DNA of 62,376 bases from Chloroflexota bacterium (GTDB lineage Bacteria; Chloroflexota; Anaerolineae; Promineifilales; Promineifilaceae): assembly GCA_013112725.1 (NCBI GenBank), contig JABFFZ010000024.1:1-62376 (forward strand), given 5' to 3'. A model generated the notes under the pieces. It was given only the letters and a program-made list of their open reading frames with translations, had not been told where the DNA came from and did not search any database. The translations under genes and the position numbers were made by a program. The number at the start of each line of letters is the position of its first letter. The stretch's first letter is position 1. Below are positions 42,137-50,956 of the stretch, in pieces.

Positions 42137-42886
42137 TTATGTATTTTGCATCGCTTCTTTGGTGTTCACGGCCGTATCCGGTTTGAGCACCGGCGTCAGC
42201 CCCAGGCGGTCACGCAGCATGGTAAACAGGGCGCGGATGCCGTCTTTGGTTTTAATCTTTTTGCCTTCTTCGTAAGTGCGCGGGTTGTAAGTGATGGGAA
42301 TTTCGATGATCTGGTACCCGGCCAGCAAAATTTTGTCCGGCAGTTCAAAGTCCAGATTAAAGTCGGTGGTGGTCAAGTTAAGTGACTGCACCACGTCGGC
42401 GCGTACCATTTTGGTGGCCGTAGCTACATCGGTGAGATGTCCGCCAAAGAGGAGGTTGGTTACGGCCGTGAGAAAGCGTACCCCCAGATAAGCATGGGTA
42501 TATTCATATTTCACATCGCCGTCCAACACCCGCGAGCCAAAAATAGCAGCGGCGTGGGTTTCGTCCGCTTTGCGGCAAAAACGAGGATGCTCGGCCGGAT
42601 CATACTCCAGGTCAGCGTCTTGAATGATCAGGTAATCACCTGTCATGTGGGCAATGCCCGTGCGAATGGACATGCCTTTGCCCATGTTGCGTTCGTGGAA
42701 GATGAGGCGAATGTCTGGGTCATTCAGTTGGCGTAAAATATCGCGGGTGCCATCCGTGGAAAAATTGTCTATCACCATGATCTCTCGTTCCCAGCCGGCG
42801 GGAAGGGTGACAACTTTCGTTTTCTGAACGACCTGTTGAATTGTGGCTGCTTCGTTATAGCAGCAAATAATGACCGATAACTTCAT
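42137..42886 (-). CDS. GT2 glycosyltransferase (polyprenyl-phosphate sugar transferase type)
   Basis: About 249 residues from the ATG at 42886 (MKLSVIICCYNEAATIQQVV). The GT-A domain shows MVIDNFSTDGTRDIL, the stretch GKGMSIRTGIAHMTGDYLII, the DxD-type QDADLEYDP, and the late block YNPRTYEEGKKIKTKDG common in dolichol-phosphate-mannose-synthase-like enzymes. No membrane helices, so it is cytoplasmic or peripheral. It probably moves a sugar to a polyprenyl phosphate for use across the membrane. The frame is open to 42958, but this includes a word hairpin, so the shorter start is preferred. It ends 20 bases before the kinase gene start. Confidence 0.88.
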   Translation of the reverse strand: MKLSVIICCYNEAATIQQVVQKTKVVTLPAGWEREIMVIDNFSTDGTRDILRQLNDPDIRLIFHERNMGKGMSIRTGIAHMTGDYLIIQDADLEYDPAEHPRFCRKADETHAAAIFGSRVLDGDVKYEYTHAYLGVRFLTAVTNLLFGGHLTDVATATKMVRADVVQSLNLTTTDFNLDFELPDKILLAGYQIIEIPITYNPRTYEEGKKIKTKDGIRALFTMLRDRLGLTPVLKPDTAVNTKEAMQNT

Positions 42887-43224
42887 TACACATAAAAGGT
42901 TGGCGTCAGCCAACCTTCTCCCAAAAAAAGTTTGTCGTAGGCGATTTATCGCCTTCACGTAATGGGCGATGAATCGCCCACTACGAACGGTTAAAAATCA
43001 GCAGGCGATTATAACACAGGCACTCGCTTCTCCAAGTTGAAAATCGAAGCGCCCATCTTCGCTTTAGAATTAGAATGATGCAGGTATAATGCATTCTGGT
43101 TACGGCCGCTCTCCAGACCGTGCCGTGCAGCCTGGCGCGGTCTGGAGGCCAGCCCTTCGGGACTGAGAAGCGGTCGGCGTGTTAGGAGTTGCATACGATT
43201 TCAGATTTCAGGAGGTTTATTGTA
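42887..43224. other. Divergent intergenic region with hairpins and a possible promoter
   Basis: This 338-base gap separates the GT2 gene (minus) from a lipoprotein gene (plus). It holds an imperfect GTAGGCGATTTATCGCC hairpin (42936-42985, third member of that family), a 10-bp stem CTCCAGACCG / CGGTCTGGAG at 43112-43149, and TATAAT at 43085-43090. The best upstream partner is TTTAGA at 43063-43068, a weak -35, pointing toward the lipoprotein gene. GGAGG at 43211-43215 serves the ATG at 43225. Confidence 0.6.
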
Positions 43225-44121
43225 ATGAAATGGTGGAGAATTTTCTTGTTTGCCGGGGGTATGGCTTTACTGTTGGCGGCCTGTGGAGCAGAGCCGGATA
43301 TGGAGGCGACGGTGGTAGCGGCCATTGCGGCCACGGAAACAGCCAGACCGCCAACGGTGACGCCGCAGCCAACAGCCACCGCCACACCGTCCCCTACCGA
43401 TACACCCACACCGGAACCAACAGCGACGGATACCTCTACCCCTACACCCACGCCTACCAATACACCTACGCCGAAACCCACCCCAACGGAAACGGCTACG
43501 GCCGTACTGCCTTTTGATTTTGGCGGGTTCGACACGGCCGAATGGGAAAATGGTTGGACGCAATATACCCTGGCAGATGCCGGTTTTTCGGTGGCTTTGC
43601 CGCCAAACTGGTTGGCCTTGCGGCCTGATCCCAGTTTAATGGCTGATCTGATGGGGGAGGTAGGCGCCCAAAATGAGAGCATCTTGCGCATGTTGAGCAG
43701 CGACGCGATGCAGGCGATGGCCGCCAACGGCATCCGGCTCATGGCGCTGGATTTGGACCCAGACGTAATCGCCCTGACAACGCCGACTTCGTTGAACATA
43801 TTGGCATTGGAATTACCGGTGCAGATCCCATTCGACAGTTGGTTAAGCATTAACGAAGCACAAGTGCAGAGTTTGGCGGAGGCCGGTTCATTTTCTATGG
43901 ATGAATTGACCATAGCCGGGCGTAGCGCCGCCAGATTCACCTACACAACACAGTTGGTGAATGTGTTGGGTCAACAAGACCAGGTATATCTCCACCAGTA
44001 TTTGCTGCTGGATGGCAAGAAGGGGTATGTTCTTACTTTTGCGGCGCAGGAGGGGATTGCTGAAGCGTATACCGATCTGTTTGCCGAGATTGCGGAGACT
44101 TTTGCCCTTACTGGAGATTAG
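43225..44121 (+). CDS. Lipoprotein with Thr/Pro linker and unknown C-terminal domain
   Basis: The 298-residue product starts MKWWRIFLFAGGMALLLAA with lipobox LAAC. A short helix (MEATVVAAIAATETARP) leads to a Thr/Pro linker to about 100 built from PTATPTP-like words. The last 190 residues form one folded domain (YTLADAGFSVALPPNWLAL, then SINEAQVQSLAEAGSF and GYVLTFAAQEGIAEAY) resembling PsbP/DUF1795-type domains, which share the 'FSVALPPNW' opening. This suggests a small ligand- or lipid-associated extracytoplasmic domain; function is unknown. It stands alone between two divergent units. The layout repeats that of the lipoprotein at 36500, including the short ATV-rich helix after the cysteine. 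Confidence 0.8.
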   Translation: MKWWRIFLFAGGMALLLAACGAEPDMEATVVAAIAATETARPPTVTPQPTATATPSPTDTPTPEPTATDTSTPTPTPTNTPTPKPTPTETATAVLPFDFGGFDTAEWENGWTQYTLADAGFSVALPPNWLALRPDPSLMADLMGEVGAQNESILRMLSSDAMQAMAANGIRLMALDLDPDVIALTTPTSLNILALELPVQIPFDSWLSINEAQVQSLAEAGSFSMDELTIAGRSAARFTYTTQLVNVLGQQDQVYLHQYLLLDGKKGYVLTFAAQEGIAEAYTDLFAEIAETFALTGD

Positions 44122-44168
44122 AGATTAGAGATTGGAGATTGGTGAATTCTCAATCTTCAATCTTCTAA
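44120..44168. repeat. Word-repeat hairpin (GAGATTGGAGAT family)
   Basis: AGAGATTAGAGATTGGAGAT then TGGTGAATTCTCAATC and TTCAATCTTCTAAG pair loosely around GAATTC. It lies at the convergent end of the lipoprotein and LysM genes, where both transcripts would stop. Confidence 0.72.
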
Positions 44169-45184
44169 GGAGTTGGGGATGGGACCGGTGTATCGGTAGG
44201 CGGAACGGGTGTGTCTGTGGGGGGTATGGGGGTGTCGGTAGGCGGCAGCGGCGTGTCCGTTGGCGGTGGTGGTGTGTCTGTTGGCGGTGGTAACGTGGGC
44301 GTATCGGTGGGGGGTACGGCCGTTGCCGTATCTGTCGGTGTGGGCGGCAGTGGTGTCTGGCTGGGGGTGATGGTGGGGGGTACGGCCGTCGCTGTATTGG
44401 TGGCCGTAGCGGTAGCCGTTGCCGATGGCGTGGTTGTCGGTGGCGCCGGCGTATCGGTAGGCGGAACCGGCGTGTTCGTGGGCGGGAACGGTGTGCTGGT
44501 GGGCGGCCAGGGGGTAGCCGAGGGTATTTCCGGGGAGGGCGGCAGCGGCGTGGCTGTGATGCGTAGTGGCGATAAAAAGATCACCTGCCCTGCCCGCAAA
44601 TCACTGCTGCTCAGGCAGTTGGCGTTGATGATGGCGTAAACGGTGGTGCCGTGACGCAGCGCCAGTGAAAACATAGTATCACCCGATTGCACCATATATT
44701 GCGCCCAAAAGGCCGGTGGGCCGCAAGGCTGGCGCGTGGGCGGCGCTGGTGGCAGGTAAATGATCAACCCCGGCAGCAGCATTTCCTGGCGCAGGCAGTT
44801 GGCGCGGATAATGGCCGCCTCGGATGTGCCCGAGCGGACGGCCAACGTCATCAAGTTTTCGCCAGGACGCACGGTCGTGGGTACCCAGCCCACAGGGATC
44901 GCGCCGCATTCCTCCGGCAGTGGTGAAGTGGTGGTGGGGATGGGCGTGGGGAAGGGGGTGGTGGTCGGCGTGGCGCTGACCAGGGGGATGGCGGGCAGCG
45001 GCGTCTGGCTGGGGGCGATGATGGTCACATCGGCAACGAGGATGGGCGGTGATGGCGGCGGCGCCGGCTGGGGTGTGCTGTCTAGCTGCGCCAGCAGCAG
45101 CGCCAGCAGCACGGTACCCATCACCCCAAACGTGATGAGCAAATTCCATTGCCACCGACCCGACTCCTGCGTTTCTAGTTCCAC
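44165..45184 (-). CDS. Membrane-anchored double LysM protein with Pro/Thr tail
   Basis: The 339-residue protein has a short cytoplasmic start, one membrane helix (about 14-33, LLITFGVMGTVLLALLLAQL) and a Pro linker. Two LysM domains follow: VRPGENLMTLAVRSGTSEAA (about 107-150) and VQSGDTMFSLALRHGTTVYA (about 165-210). LysM domains bind peptidoglycan or chitin-type glycans. The C-terminal 110 residues are a repeat tail of PPTDTP words. The protein would tether the membrane to the cell envelope or display the tail at the surface. It starts 13 bases after the restriction endonuclease gene, but no functional link is expected. Several ACGGCCGT sites sit within the tail. Confidence 0.85.
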   Translation of the reverse strand: MELETQESGRWQWNLLITFGVMGTVLLALLLAQLDSTPQPAPPPSPPILVADVTIIAPSQTPLPAIPLVSATPTTTPFPTPIPTTTSPLPEECGAIPVGWVPTTVRPGENLMTLAVRSGTSEAAIIRANCLRQEMLLPGLIIYLPPAPPTRQPCGPPAFWAQYMVQSGDTMFSLALRHGTTVYAIINANCLSSSDLRAGQVIFLSPLRITATPLPPSPEIPSATPWPPTSTPFPPTNTPVPPTDTPAPPTTTPSATATATATNTATAVPPTITPSQTPLPPTPTDTATAVPPTDTPTLPPPTDTPPPPTDTPLPPTDTPIPPTDTPVPPTDTPVPSPTP

Positions 45185-45197
45185 AAACAGATTCCCG

Positions 45198-45860
45198 TTA
45201 ACTTTCCGCTTTGGCTAACCAGAAGTCCCGCACTTGCTTAAAATGTTCAATGCGCCCGGTAATCTTGCTGATTTCTTTCGGGTAAAACTCCATCAATACA
45301 TCACACAGTTCTAGCATCCAACGCTTACGTGAATATCCTGAGTTGACGATGATACGGTTGGAATTTGCAATCTGGATTTGCCCCCACCCCAACGCGCCAA
45401 TTGTCAGACAGCCCCAATCTAAAAACTCAATGGGAATGAAACGGACACCTGTAAACTCTGTTTTTTCTTCGTCCAACTGGTAACTAACAAGCAAAAGGGT
45501 AAAGTAGTTTGAATCATCCTCATAAAATCTTGCCAGACGTTCGACAGATGTCAGGTTAGGCATATTAAATTTGGTGTCAGTGCGGTGTGTTTTTACATCC
45601 ACAACGTAGTAAAAACCGTCAACATCTGTAAAAGCAAGGTCGGCCATTGCCCGTCTGGCGAATACAGCCGAATACTCAGATAACCAATTTCCAAGAATTG
45701 TATTGAAGGAACCAGCGATAATCCGTTCAACGGCATCGCCAGCGGCACGAGTGCTATGCCATGTGTCTGGAGACAAAAATGTGTGCTGCGAATTAAGCAA
45801 GTGCAGGGTGGCTTGCTGGATCTGTTGGTATGATGTAGTTGAGAAAATGCGGCTTTTCAT
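45198..45860 (-). CDS. Putative type II restriction endonuclease
   Basis: The 220-residue product has a PD-(D/E)xK-type core: ADLAFTDVDGFYYVVDVKTH holds the acidic residue of the first strand and the Asp-Val-Lys of the second, the arrangement seen in EcoRV/HincII-type enzymes. The rest is mixed alpha/beta with no membrane segments. The gene follows a DNA methyltransferase gene by 16 bases on the same strand, so together they form a restriction-modification pair. The recognition site cannot be deduced. The gene is free of ACGGCCGT sites and looks more A/T-rich than its neighbours, in line with horizontal transfer. Other nucleases are possible, but the pairing argues for restriction. Confidence 0.8.
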   Translation of the reverse strand: MKSRIFSTTSYQQIQQATLHLLNSQHTFLSPDTWHSTRAAGDAVERIIAGSFNTILGNWLSEYSAVFARRAMADLAFTDVDGFYYVVDVKTHRTDTKFNMPNLTSVERLARFYEDDSNYFTLLLVSYQLDEEKTEFTGVRFIPIEFLDWGCLTIGALGWGQIQIANSNRIIVNSGYSRKRWMLELCDVLMEFYPKEISKITGRIEHFKQVRDFWLAKAES

Positions 45861-45876
45861 GTATGCGCCTTTGGTT

Positions 45877-46872
45877 TTAGAACAATGAGGGTTGTTTTAC
45901 ATTTTGTTGTTTTGAAGCAGGCTGTGTTGGTTTGCTTTGTTCGGATAAAGTGTTTCTTTCCCAAAAGACGCTGTCTGAATATCCTTGAATTGTCTTATCC
46001 CCGTTTGCCAGTTCAAGCCTCTTTTCTGCCAGACAGCCGTACAATTCGTCAATCTCCACACCGATGAAGTGGCGTCCTAGTTTTTTGGCGACAACGGCCG
46101 TTGTCCCTGACCCCAGGAATGGATCAAAAACTATATCGCCGGGATTTGAGCTGGCAAGAATGACTTTTGCCAGCAACTTTTCTGGCTTTTGGGTGGGATG
46201 ATCGGTATTTTCGGGCATGGACCAGAATGGTACGGTGAGGTCGGTCCAGATGTTGGAAGGGTATGTGAGGCGGTAACGGCCGTTTCCCGTTTCGTCCCAA
46301 TCTTTGGGAGTACCATCTTCTGTATAGGGCGCCAATACCCGCCGTTTTAATCTGACATCTTCCACATTAAATGTGTATTGATTAGATACCGTACAGAACC
46401 AGATGTCTTCGGCACAATTCTTCCAGTTATGGCGAGCGCCGCGCCCTTTTTCACGTTCCCAGGTAATGCGATTTTGCACCACAAAATAGTTTTGCACCAC
46501 TTTGTGAATGGAGGTTGATGAACGCCAATCACCGCAGATGTAAAGCGAGCCATTGGGTTTCAGCAGGCGGGGAAGTTTTTTGATCCAGCTATCGAGCCAT
46601 AGTTCATAGTCGGTCGCAGAGAGTTCAGAAAAGGCACGGCCGTTAAACGTTTTTGCCAGATTATAAGGCGGATCCGCAAACAGCAAGTCTACAGAACCAG
46701 GTGGCAGCCAATCCAGAACCTCAAAAACATCCTGGCAAATAATTCTATCATGCACATCTTCCAGGCAGGTAGTTCCCTGTAAATGAAGCAAACGAGTCTT
46801 ATAAGAAGCCATTTCTGCTTCACTCAATGTTATGGTTCGGTTACGGGGGGCACGTTCACGATTGTTGGTCAA
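45877..46872 (-). CDS. Type II DNA methyltransferase, beta-class, probably N6-adenine
   Basis: The product carries motif IV as DLLFADPPYNLAKTFNG near its front and motif I later, as DPFLGSGTTAVVAKKLGR followed by FIGVEIDELY. That order defines the beta class; DPPY favours N6-adenine, though N4-cytosine is not excluded. SAM is the methyl donor. It would protect the host from the endonuclease encoded just downstream. Start: a GTG at 46899 overlaps the preceding kinase stop as GTGA, but a TTG at 46872 has GAGGAG eight bases upstream and is preferred (331 residues). Unlike the endonuclease gene it has three ACGGCCGT sites, so the pair may not share one recent origin. Confidence 0.9.
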   Translation of the reverse strand: MTNNRERAPRNRTITLSEAEMASYKTRLLHLQGTTCLEDVHDRIICQDVFEVLDWLPPGSVDLLFADPPYNLAKTFNGRAFSELSATDYELWLDSWIKKLPRLLKPNGSLYICGDWRSSTSIHKVVQNYFVVQNRITWEREKGRGARHNWKNCAEDIWFCTVSNQYTFNVEDVRLKRRVLAPYTEDGTPKDWDETGNGRYRLTYPSNIWTDLTVPFWSMPENTDHPTQKPEKLLAKVILASSNPGDIVFDPFLGSGTTAVVAKKLGRHFIGVEIDELYGCLAEKRLELANGDKTIQGYSDSVFWERNTLSEQSKPTQPASKQQNVKQPSLF

Positions 46873-46895
46873 TTTCCTATCTCCTCGCAGCGTGG

Positions 46896-49331
46896 TCACG
46901 GCCGTACCGCCCCATTAGGTGGTGGCGCTGGTATTTCCCCATCGGGGTGCGGCAGCGGAAAGAGCAGTGAAAAGGTGCTGCCCTTGCCGGGTGTGCTTTC
47001 TACCCAAATACGGCCGCCATTGGCCTGGGCCAGATTGTGGGCCATGGCCAGCCCCGCGCCGGTATCACCCAAGCCCTTGATCAGCGGCGCATCAGCGCGG
47101 TGGTGGGCCACAAAAACGGCGCCGAGGTCGTCGGCGTCAATGCCGTTGCCACTGTCCGACACATTCACTTGCAGAAAACGCAACCATTCGTTGGCGTGGG
47201 TGGGGGGGTGAATGGCCGCGGCCTGGGCGGTGATCGCTACCCGGCCGTTATTCCCGGCGGCCTGGCAGGCATTGTTCAGCAGATGGGCCAATATCTGCTG
47301 CAAGTCGGTTCGTTTCATAGTCAGCGGTGGCAGGGCGGGTGGTATTTCCATATCGAGTCGCAAATTTTTGTCCCGCACCTGAGACATGACGCCGGTCACG
47401 GCCGTTTCAATTACCTCGCGCACATCCAACGTTTCTTCATTGGCCGGCGCCGGCGTTTCCCGGTTGGATGCCAGTTGCAACATCTGATCCAGCAAACTAC
47501 CCATCCGCCGGGTATTGGCCTGAATCCGCTGCAGTAAGTCGCGCTGGCGTGTACCTAGAATGCCCATTGTTTCCCCCAACAACAAATCGGTGAATCCGCC
47601 AATGGAAGTCATGGGGGTGCGTAATTCCTGGATGAGGGCTACCAGCAGTTCGGTGGCTGCCCCTTGCTCCTGTTGTGCCAGGGCACTCTCCAGCGTAGCA
47701 ATACGGGCCTGGGCTGCTTCCAATTGGCCGGAGTAGCGCGTAATGGTGAGCATAATCCACTCGGTGCTGAGTTCGCTTTCGCTGGCGGCAGCTAGGGCCA
47801 TGGCATCTTCGGCTTCGTTGAGGGATTCACGCAGGGTGGCGACCTCTTGTTCCAGGGCGTTGATGCGTTCGTCCCGGCTGACGCGCTCCATCTCTTCCAA
47901 TAGTTGCGCCAGATCGTGAGCGCGTTTCAGGGCGACCAGGGCGCGGGCTTCGGCCTGGGCGGCCCGGTTGGCGGTGGTGTCCAGTTCGGCGGCCAGCCGG
48001 TCACGTTCCGTTTCCAGGGCAATGAGGCGACCGCTGACGGCCGTATCCCCAATGGGCAAGTTTATGGCCGGCGCGGGCGGGGTGGCGGCGGGGCGCTGAT
48101 AGGTGTTCATCAACGCCTGGGCCACAAAAGCAGCCAGCGCCGGAGTAATGGCTTTTTCGCGTTCGCTCCAGCGTAGACGGCCGTCTGGCTTGGCCAGCAA
48201 CAGCATCCCCACCGCCTCTTCGGCCACATAGAGTGGTTCCACCAACATAGCCCCATAAGGCCCCACCTGAATGGCTTCATACAAAATCTGCAAGGGGCGC
48301 ATGCCCTGGCCGTCAGGCAGCAGCTCCACGCCCGCTTTTTTGCGGATGGCGGTGCGGAATGGCGGCCACTCCACCAGATCGATCTGCCAGCTTTTGGGGG
48401 CATCGGTACCGGCCTGGGGCAGGTTGCTGGTCAGGTGCAAGATTTGCCGGTTATCCGGTGAGAAAATGCCCACGCCCACAAAAGCGGCATCTATCATTTG
48501 CTGGATAAGGGTCACGGCCTGGTAAGTGCGGTTTTCGGTGTCTATGGTTTGCAGCACGGCCGTAGACAGGGCCAACGAATCGGTCAACTGGCGCACGGCG
48601 GGGCGGTTGGCTTTCTGTGCGGCTACCAGAGGGGCCAGCGATTGGCGATAGACCAACACCGCCCACAGGGGGAAGGCCATCAGATACCCCAGCCGCAGCC
48701 AGAAAAGCAGTTGTTCGCCGTCAGGATCAGTCCCCAGGGTGAGGAGGAGGGCCGCGATGGCCGTTGCCAGCAGTACGGCCGTGATAAAGGGAGACAATCC
48801 TGAGCGGGTGCGTCGGTTTGCCAGCGCCAGCGCCAATCCGACGCCATACACCGCCACTTGCAGCCCCAACCATACCAGCGCCTGCGGCGTCTCGGTATAG
48901 ACAGCGCCGGCAACCGCCAGTGATTGCCAGGTGATGGTAAATGTGATGGTCAGCAGGGTGATGATGAGCAGGCTGAGCAGCAGCAGCACAATGCCCAGGC
49001 GCGGTTGTTTGTTGGGGGGTGGAGAGATTGCCCAGACCAGGAAGACGGCCGTCACCCCATTCAGCGCCTGCTCTGACGGTGGTAGATAGCGTGCGGCGCG
49101 GGCAGCGTCTTCTGCCAGCAGCAGCGCCAGCGCCAGCAGCAGCACCCGCCCGGCAATCAAAAAACCGGCGGCTGCCAGATGCCGCCAGGCGTCGTTGTCT
49201 TGCCGGTTGCGCAGCCATTGGCTAAGAGAAATGGCAAAAACAGCTTGCAGGGCAAAAAGCGTCACCAGGTGGTAAATGATATTACCCGGTGGCTCGGTCA
49301 AAGAAGTGATCAGCTGCGGCCAGAAATTCAC
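46896..49331 (-). CDS. Histidine-kinase-like membrane sensor lacking the phosphoacceptor histidine
   Basis: The 811-residue protein has about seven membrane helices in the first 240 residues (a 7TM-type sensor), a GAF-like domain (about 270-400), a long coiled coil (about 430-555, ALETERDRLAAELDTTA), a HisKA-like segment and a HATPase domain. In the H box, LVALIQELRTPMTS, Gln568 stands where the phosphorylated His belongs; the codon on the minus strand is CAG. The ATP-binding parts look intact: LLNNACQAAG (N box), VSDSGNGID (G1) and GDTGAGLAM (G2). It may bind ATP and signal without phosphotransfer, or act as an allosteric partner of another kinase. No response regulator lies next to it. Confidence 0.9.
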   Translation of the reverse strand: MNFWPQLITSLTEPPGNIIYHLVTLFALQAVFAISLSQWLRNRQDNDAWRHLAAAGFLIAGRVLLLALALLLAEDAARAARYLPPSEQALNGVTAVFLVWAISPPPNKQPRLGIVLLLLSLLIITLLTITFTITWQSLAVAGAVYTETPQALVWLGLQVAVYGVGLALALANRRTRSGLSPFITAVLLATAIAALLLTLGTDPDGEQLLFWLRLGYLMAFPLWAVLVYRQSLAPLVAAQKANRPAVRQLTDSLALSTAVLQTIDTENRTYQAVTLIQQMIDAAFVGVGIFSPDNRQILHLTSNLPQAGTDAPKSWQIDLVEWPPFRTAIRKKAGVELLPDGQGMRPLQILYEAIQVGPYGAMLVEPLYVAEEAVGMLLLAKPDGRLRWSEREKAITPALAAFVAQALMNTYQRPAATPPAPAINLPIGDTAVSGRLIALETERDRLAAELDTTANRAAQAEARALVALKRAHDLAQLLEEMERVSRDERINALEQEVATLRESLNEAEDAMALAAASESELSTEWIMLTITRYSGQLEAAQARIATLESALAQQEQGAATELLVALIQELRTPMTSIGGFTDLLLGETMGILGTRQRDLLQRIQANTRRMGSLLDQMLQLASNRETPAPANEETLDVREVIETAVTGVMSQVRDKNLRLDMEIPPALPPLTMKRTDLQQILAHLLNNACQAAGNNGRVAITAQAAAIHPPTHANEWLRFLQVNVSDSGNGIDADDLGAVFVAHHRADAPLIKGLGDTGAGLAMAHNLAQANGGRIWVESTPGKGSTFSLLFPLPHPDGEIPAPPPNGAVRP

Positions 49332-49384
49332 ACTGGCATTATATCACAGGGGGCGAAGGGGGGAGTAAAGGAGAGGTGTAATTC

Positions 49385-49437
49385 GTGATGCGTGAGAACG
49401 CTCCGGTCACGTATCATGCATTACGGATTACGGTTGT
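49385..49437. repeat. Word-repeat region (CGTGATGCGTGA / ATTACGG)
   Basis: ATTCGTGATGCGTGAGAACG is followed by GTCACGTATCATGCATTACG and GATTACGG. It is an imperfect fold-back built from CGTGATGC- and ATTACGG-like words, overlapping the last codons of the DUF4352-like gene at 49428. It is related to the hairpin at 27046. Confidence 0.6.
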
Positions 49438-50846
49438 TCCGTAATTTGAAATTCCTGGTTGAGGACGCGGAACACGGCCGTGCCCCCCGGTGGGCGCTGG
49501 TAGGTGACGAAAAATTGCACGGTCTGACCGGATGTGATCGTCCAGGGCAGCGGGGGGTTAGTTGATAGCAGCAGGTAAACAGCGCCATCTGGTGAGGCGA
49601 GGCGAATGTCTGATTCGGTGACGATGAGGGGTTGCGTGCCCAGGTTGGTGATCTGCCCGCCCAATTGCAGGCTGGTGAGGTCGCTGGAGACTTCGGCGCG
49701 GAAGAGGGCGATGCTGGCGCCTTGCACGGCCGTCTCCCCCCCGGTGAAGGGCAGCGTGATGAAAACTTGCGCGCCGGTATCCTGGTTGGTGACAACCCAA
49801 TTGACGGTTTCACTATTTAAGCCTAGCGGTACCTGGTACCCGGCGGTGGCGTTGGTGGTCTGGTTGGCGTTGAGGAAACCGTTCAAAATGGGGTAGTTGC
49901 CAGATTGGGTGGCTGCCTGGTTTAGGGCATAGCGGTTGCCCAATTGATCCACCAGCGTCATTTGCAGGATACTGGTGTCCAGCGCCGTCAGCCCCACGTT
50001 CTGGATGGTGTAATCTACCTGGAAGAAGGCAAAACCGGATGGGATTTCGGGCCGGTCGGCGATGTAGATGGCGGAGTTGGCGGTGATTTGCACATTGTCC
50101 AGTTGGGCCGTTTCGCCGATGTTGACCACGTTTTGGGGCGCGTTTTGGGCTTCGGCGGTGACAGCACGGCCGCGCACTACCAGCCGGTCACTGCCGTCTG
50201 ATTTGAGCAAGATGAGGGTAATGCCCGGCGTTTGCTGGGCATAGACGGTGCGGTCGGTGGTCGAGACGAAGGTGCGTTCGTAAAAGGCAAAAGTGAAGCT
50301 GGTACGGCCGTTGGTGATCAGTTTAATCTCGTCGCCGGGTATCAGCTGTGTCAGCAGATTTTCGTTAGCGGCCACATCTGGCAGGCCGATGACGTAATTG
50401 ACCACCGTGTCCTTGACCCAGGATGCCTGTCGTTCGCCGGTAGCGTCGGGCGTCCAGACGCCATCTGCGCCAATCATATCGGTAAGAACATCAAAATCCT
50501 GCCCACCAAATTGCAGCAGGACGGGTGTGCCCAGGGTAACGGAGATGGCCCCGGAACTGCTGAGACCCTGTACCTGGGGTTGGCCGGTGGGCAGGCTGGC
50601 CAGAGCGGTGGGGGTGGGCATGGGCACGGCCGTTGCCGCCACGTCTTCGCGCATTTCCCGCACCAACAGCACCCCCAGAATGCAAATGACACAGAACAAA
50701 ATCCCCAGCCCGGCTAACGCCACCCCGCCTACACCGAATAGCAACGGTTTGTTCTGGATCAAGCTAGAAAACCTGGATTCAGAGGTCGCCTCTGTCGCAG
50801 TGGATGTGGTTTCAGGGGTGGTTTCTTTGGCTGGCTCGATGGACAT
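49428..50846 (-). CDS. Membrane-anchored protein with DUF4352-like C-terminal domains
   Basis: The 472-residue product starts with a Thr/Glu-rich cytoplasmic stretch, then a membrane helix (about 34-62, LLFGVGGVALAGLGILFCVI). The large external part contains SALDNVQITANSAIYI-like strands (LDNVQITANSAIYIADRP) and FFQVDYTIQNVGLTALDTS, the pattern of DUF4352/telomeric-like immunoglobulin folds, followed by a second domain with LTSLQLGGQITNLGTQPL. Such domains are common on bacterial surfaces and usually bind protein or glycan. The role is unknown. The gene is followed on the same strand (upstream in sequence order it is preceded) by the Calx-beta protein, separated by a word repeat. Six ACGGCCGT sites occur nearby or within it. 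Confidence 0.77.
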   Translation of the reverse strand: MSIEPAKETTPETTSTATEATSESRFSSLIQNKPLLFGVGGVALAGLGILFCVICILGVLLVREMREDVAATAVPMPTPTALASLPTGQPQVQGLSSSGAISVTLGTPVLLQFGGQDFDVLTDMIGADGVWTPDATGERQASWVKDTVVNYVIGLPDVAANENLLTQLIPGDEIKLITNGRTSFTFAFYERTFVSTTDRTVYAQQTPGITLILLKSDGSDRLVVRGRAVTAEAQNAPQNVVNIGETAQLDNVQITANSAIYIADRPEIPSGFAFFQVDYTIQNVGLTALDTSILQMTLVDQLGNRYALNQAATQSGNYPILNGFLNANQTTNATAGYQVPLGLNSETVNWVVTNQDTGAQVFITLPFTGGETAVQGASIALFRAEVSSDLTSLQLGGQITNLGTQPLIVTESDIRLASPDGAVYLLLSTNPPLPWTITSGQTVQFFVTYQRPPGGTAVFRVLNQEFQITEQP

Positions 50847-50872
50847 GAAATCTTGTAAGAAGGTGATGGCGT

Positions 50873-50936
50873 AATTACGTAATTGGGTAATTTATCTCGC
50901 AATTACCCAATTACCCAATTACCCAATTACCCCACA
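50873..50936. repeat. Word-repeat hairpin (AATTACCC family)
   Basis: GTAATTACGTAATTGGGTAA on the left and four successive ATTACCCA units on the right (50901-50933) form a hairpin in which the pairing register can slip. It lies between the Calx-beta protein stop and the next gene's start. The same word occurs at 15832-15884. Confidence 0.82.
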
Positions 50937-50956
50937 TTGTGACATCAAATGAATCC

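Noticed and set aside
45877..46872. The DNA methyltransferase as the cause of ACGGCCGT enrichment
   Set aside because: Its target cannot be read from the sequence and restriction targets are usually depleted rather than enriched; no evidence links them.
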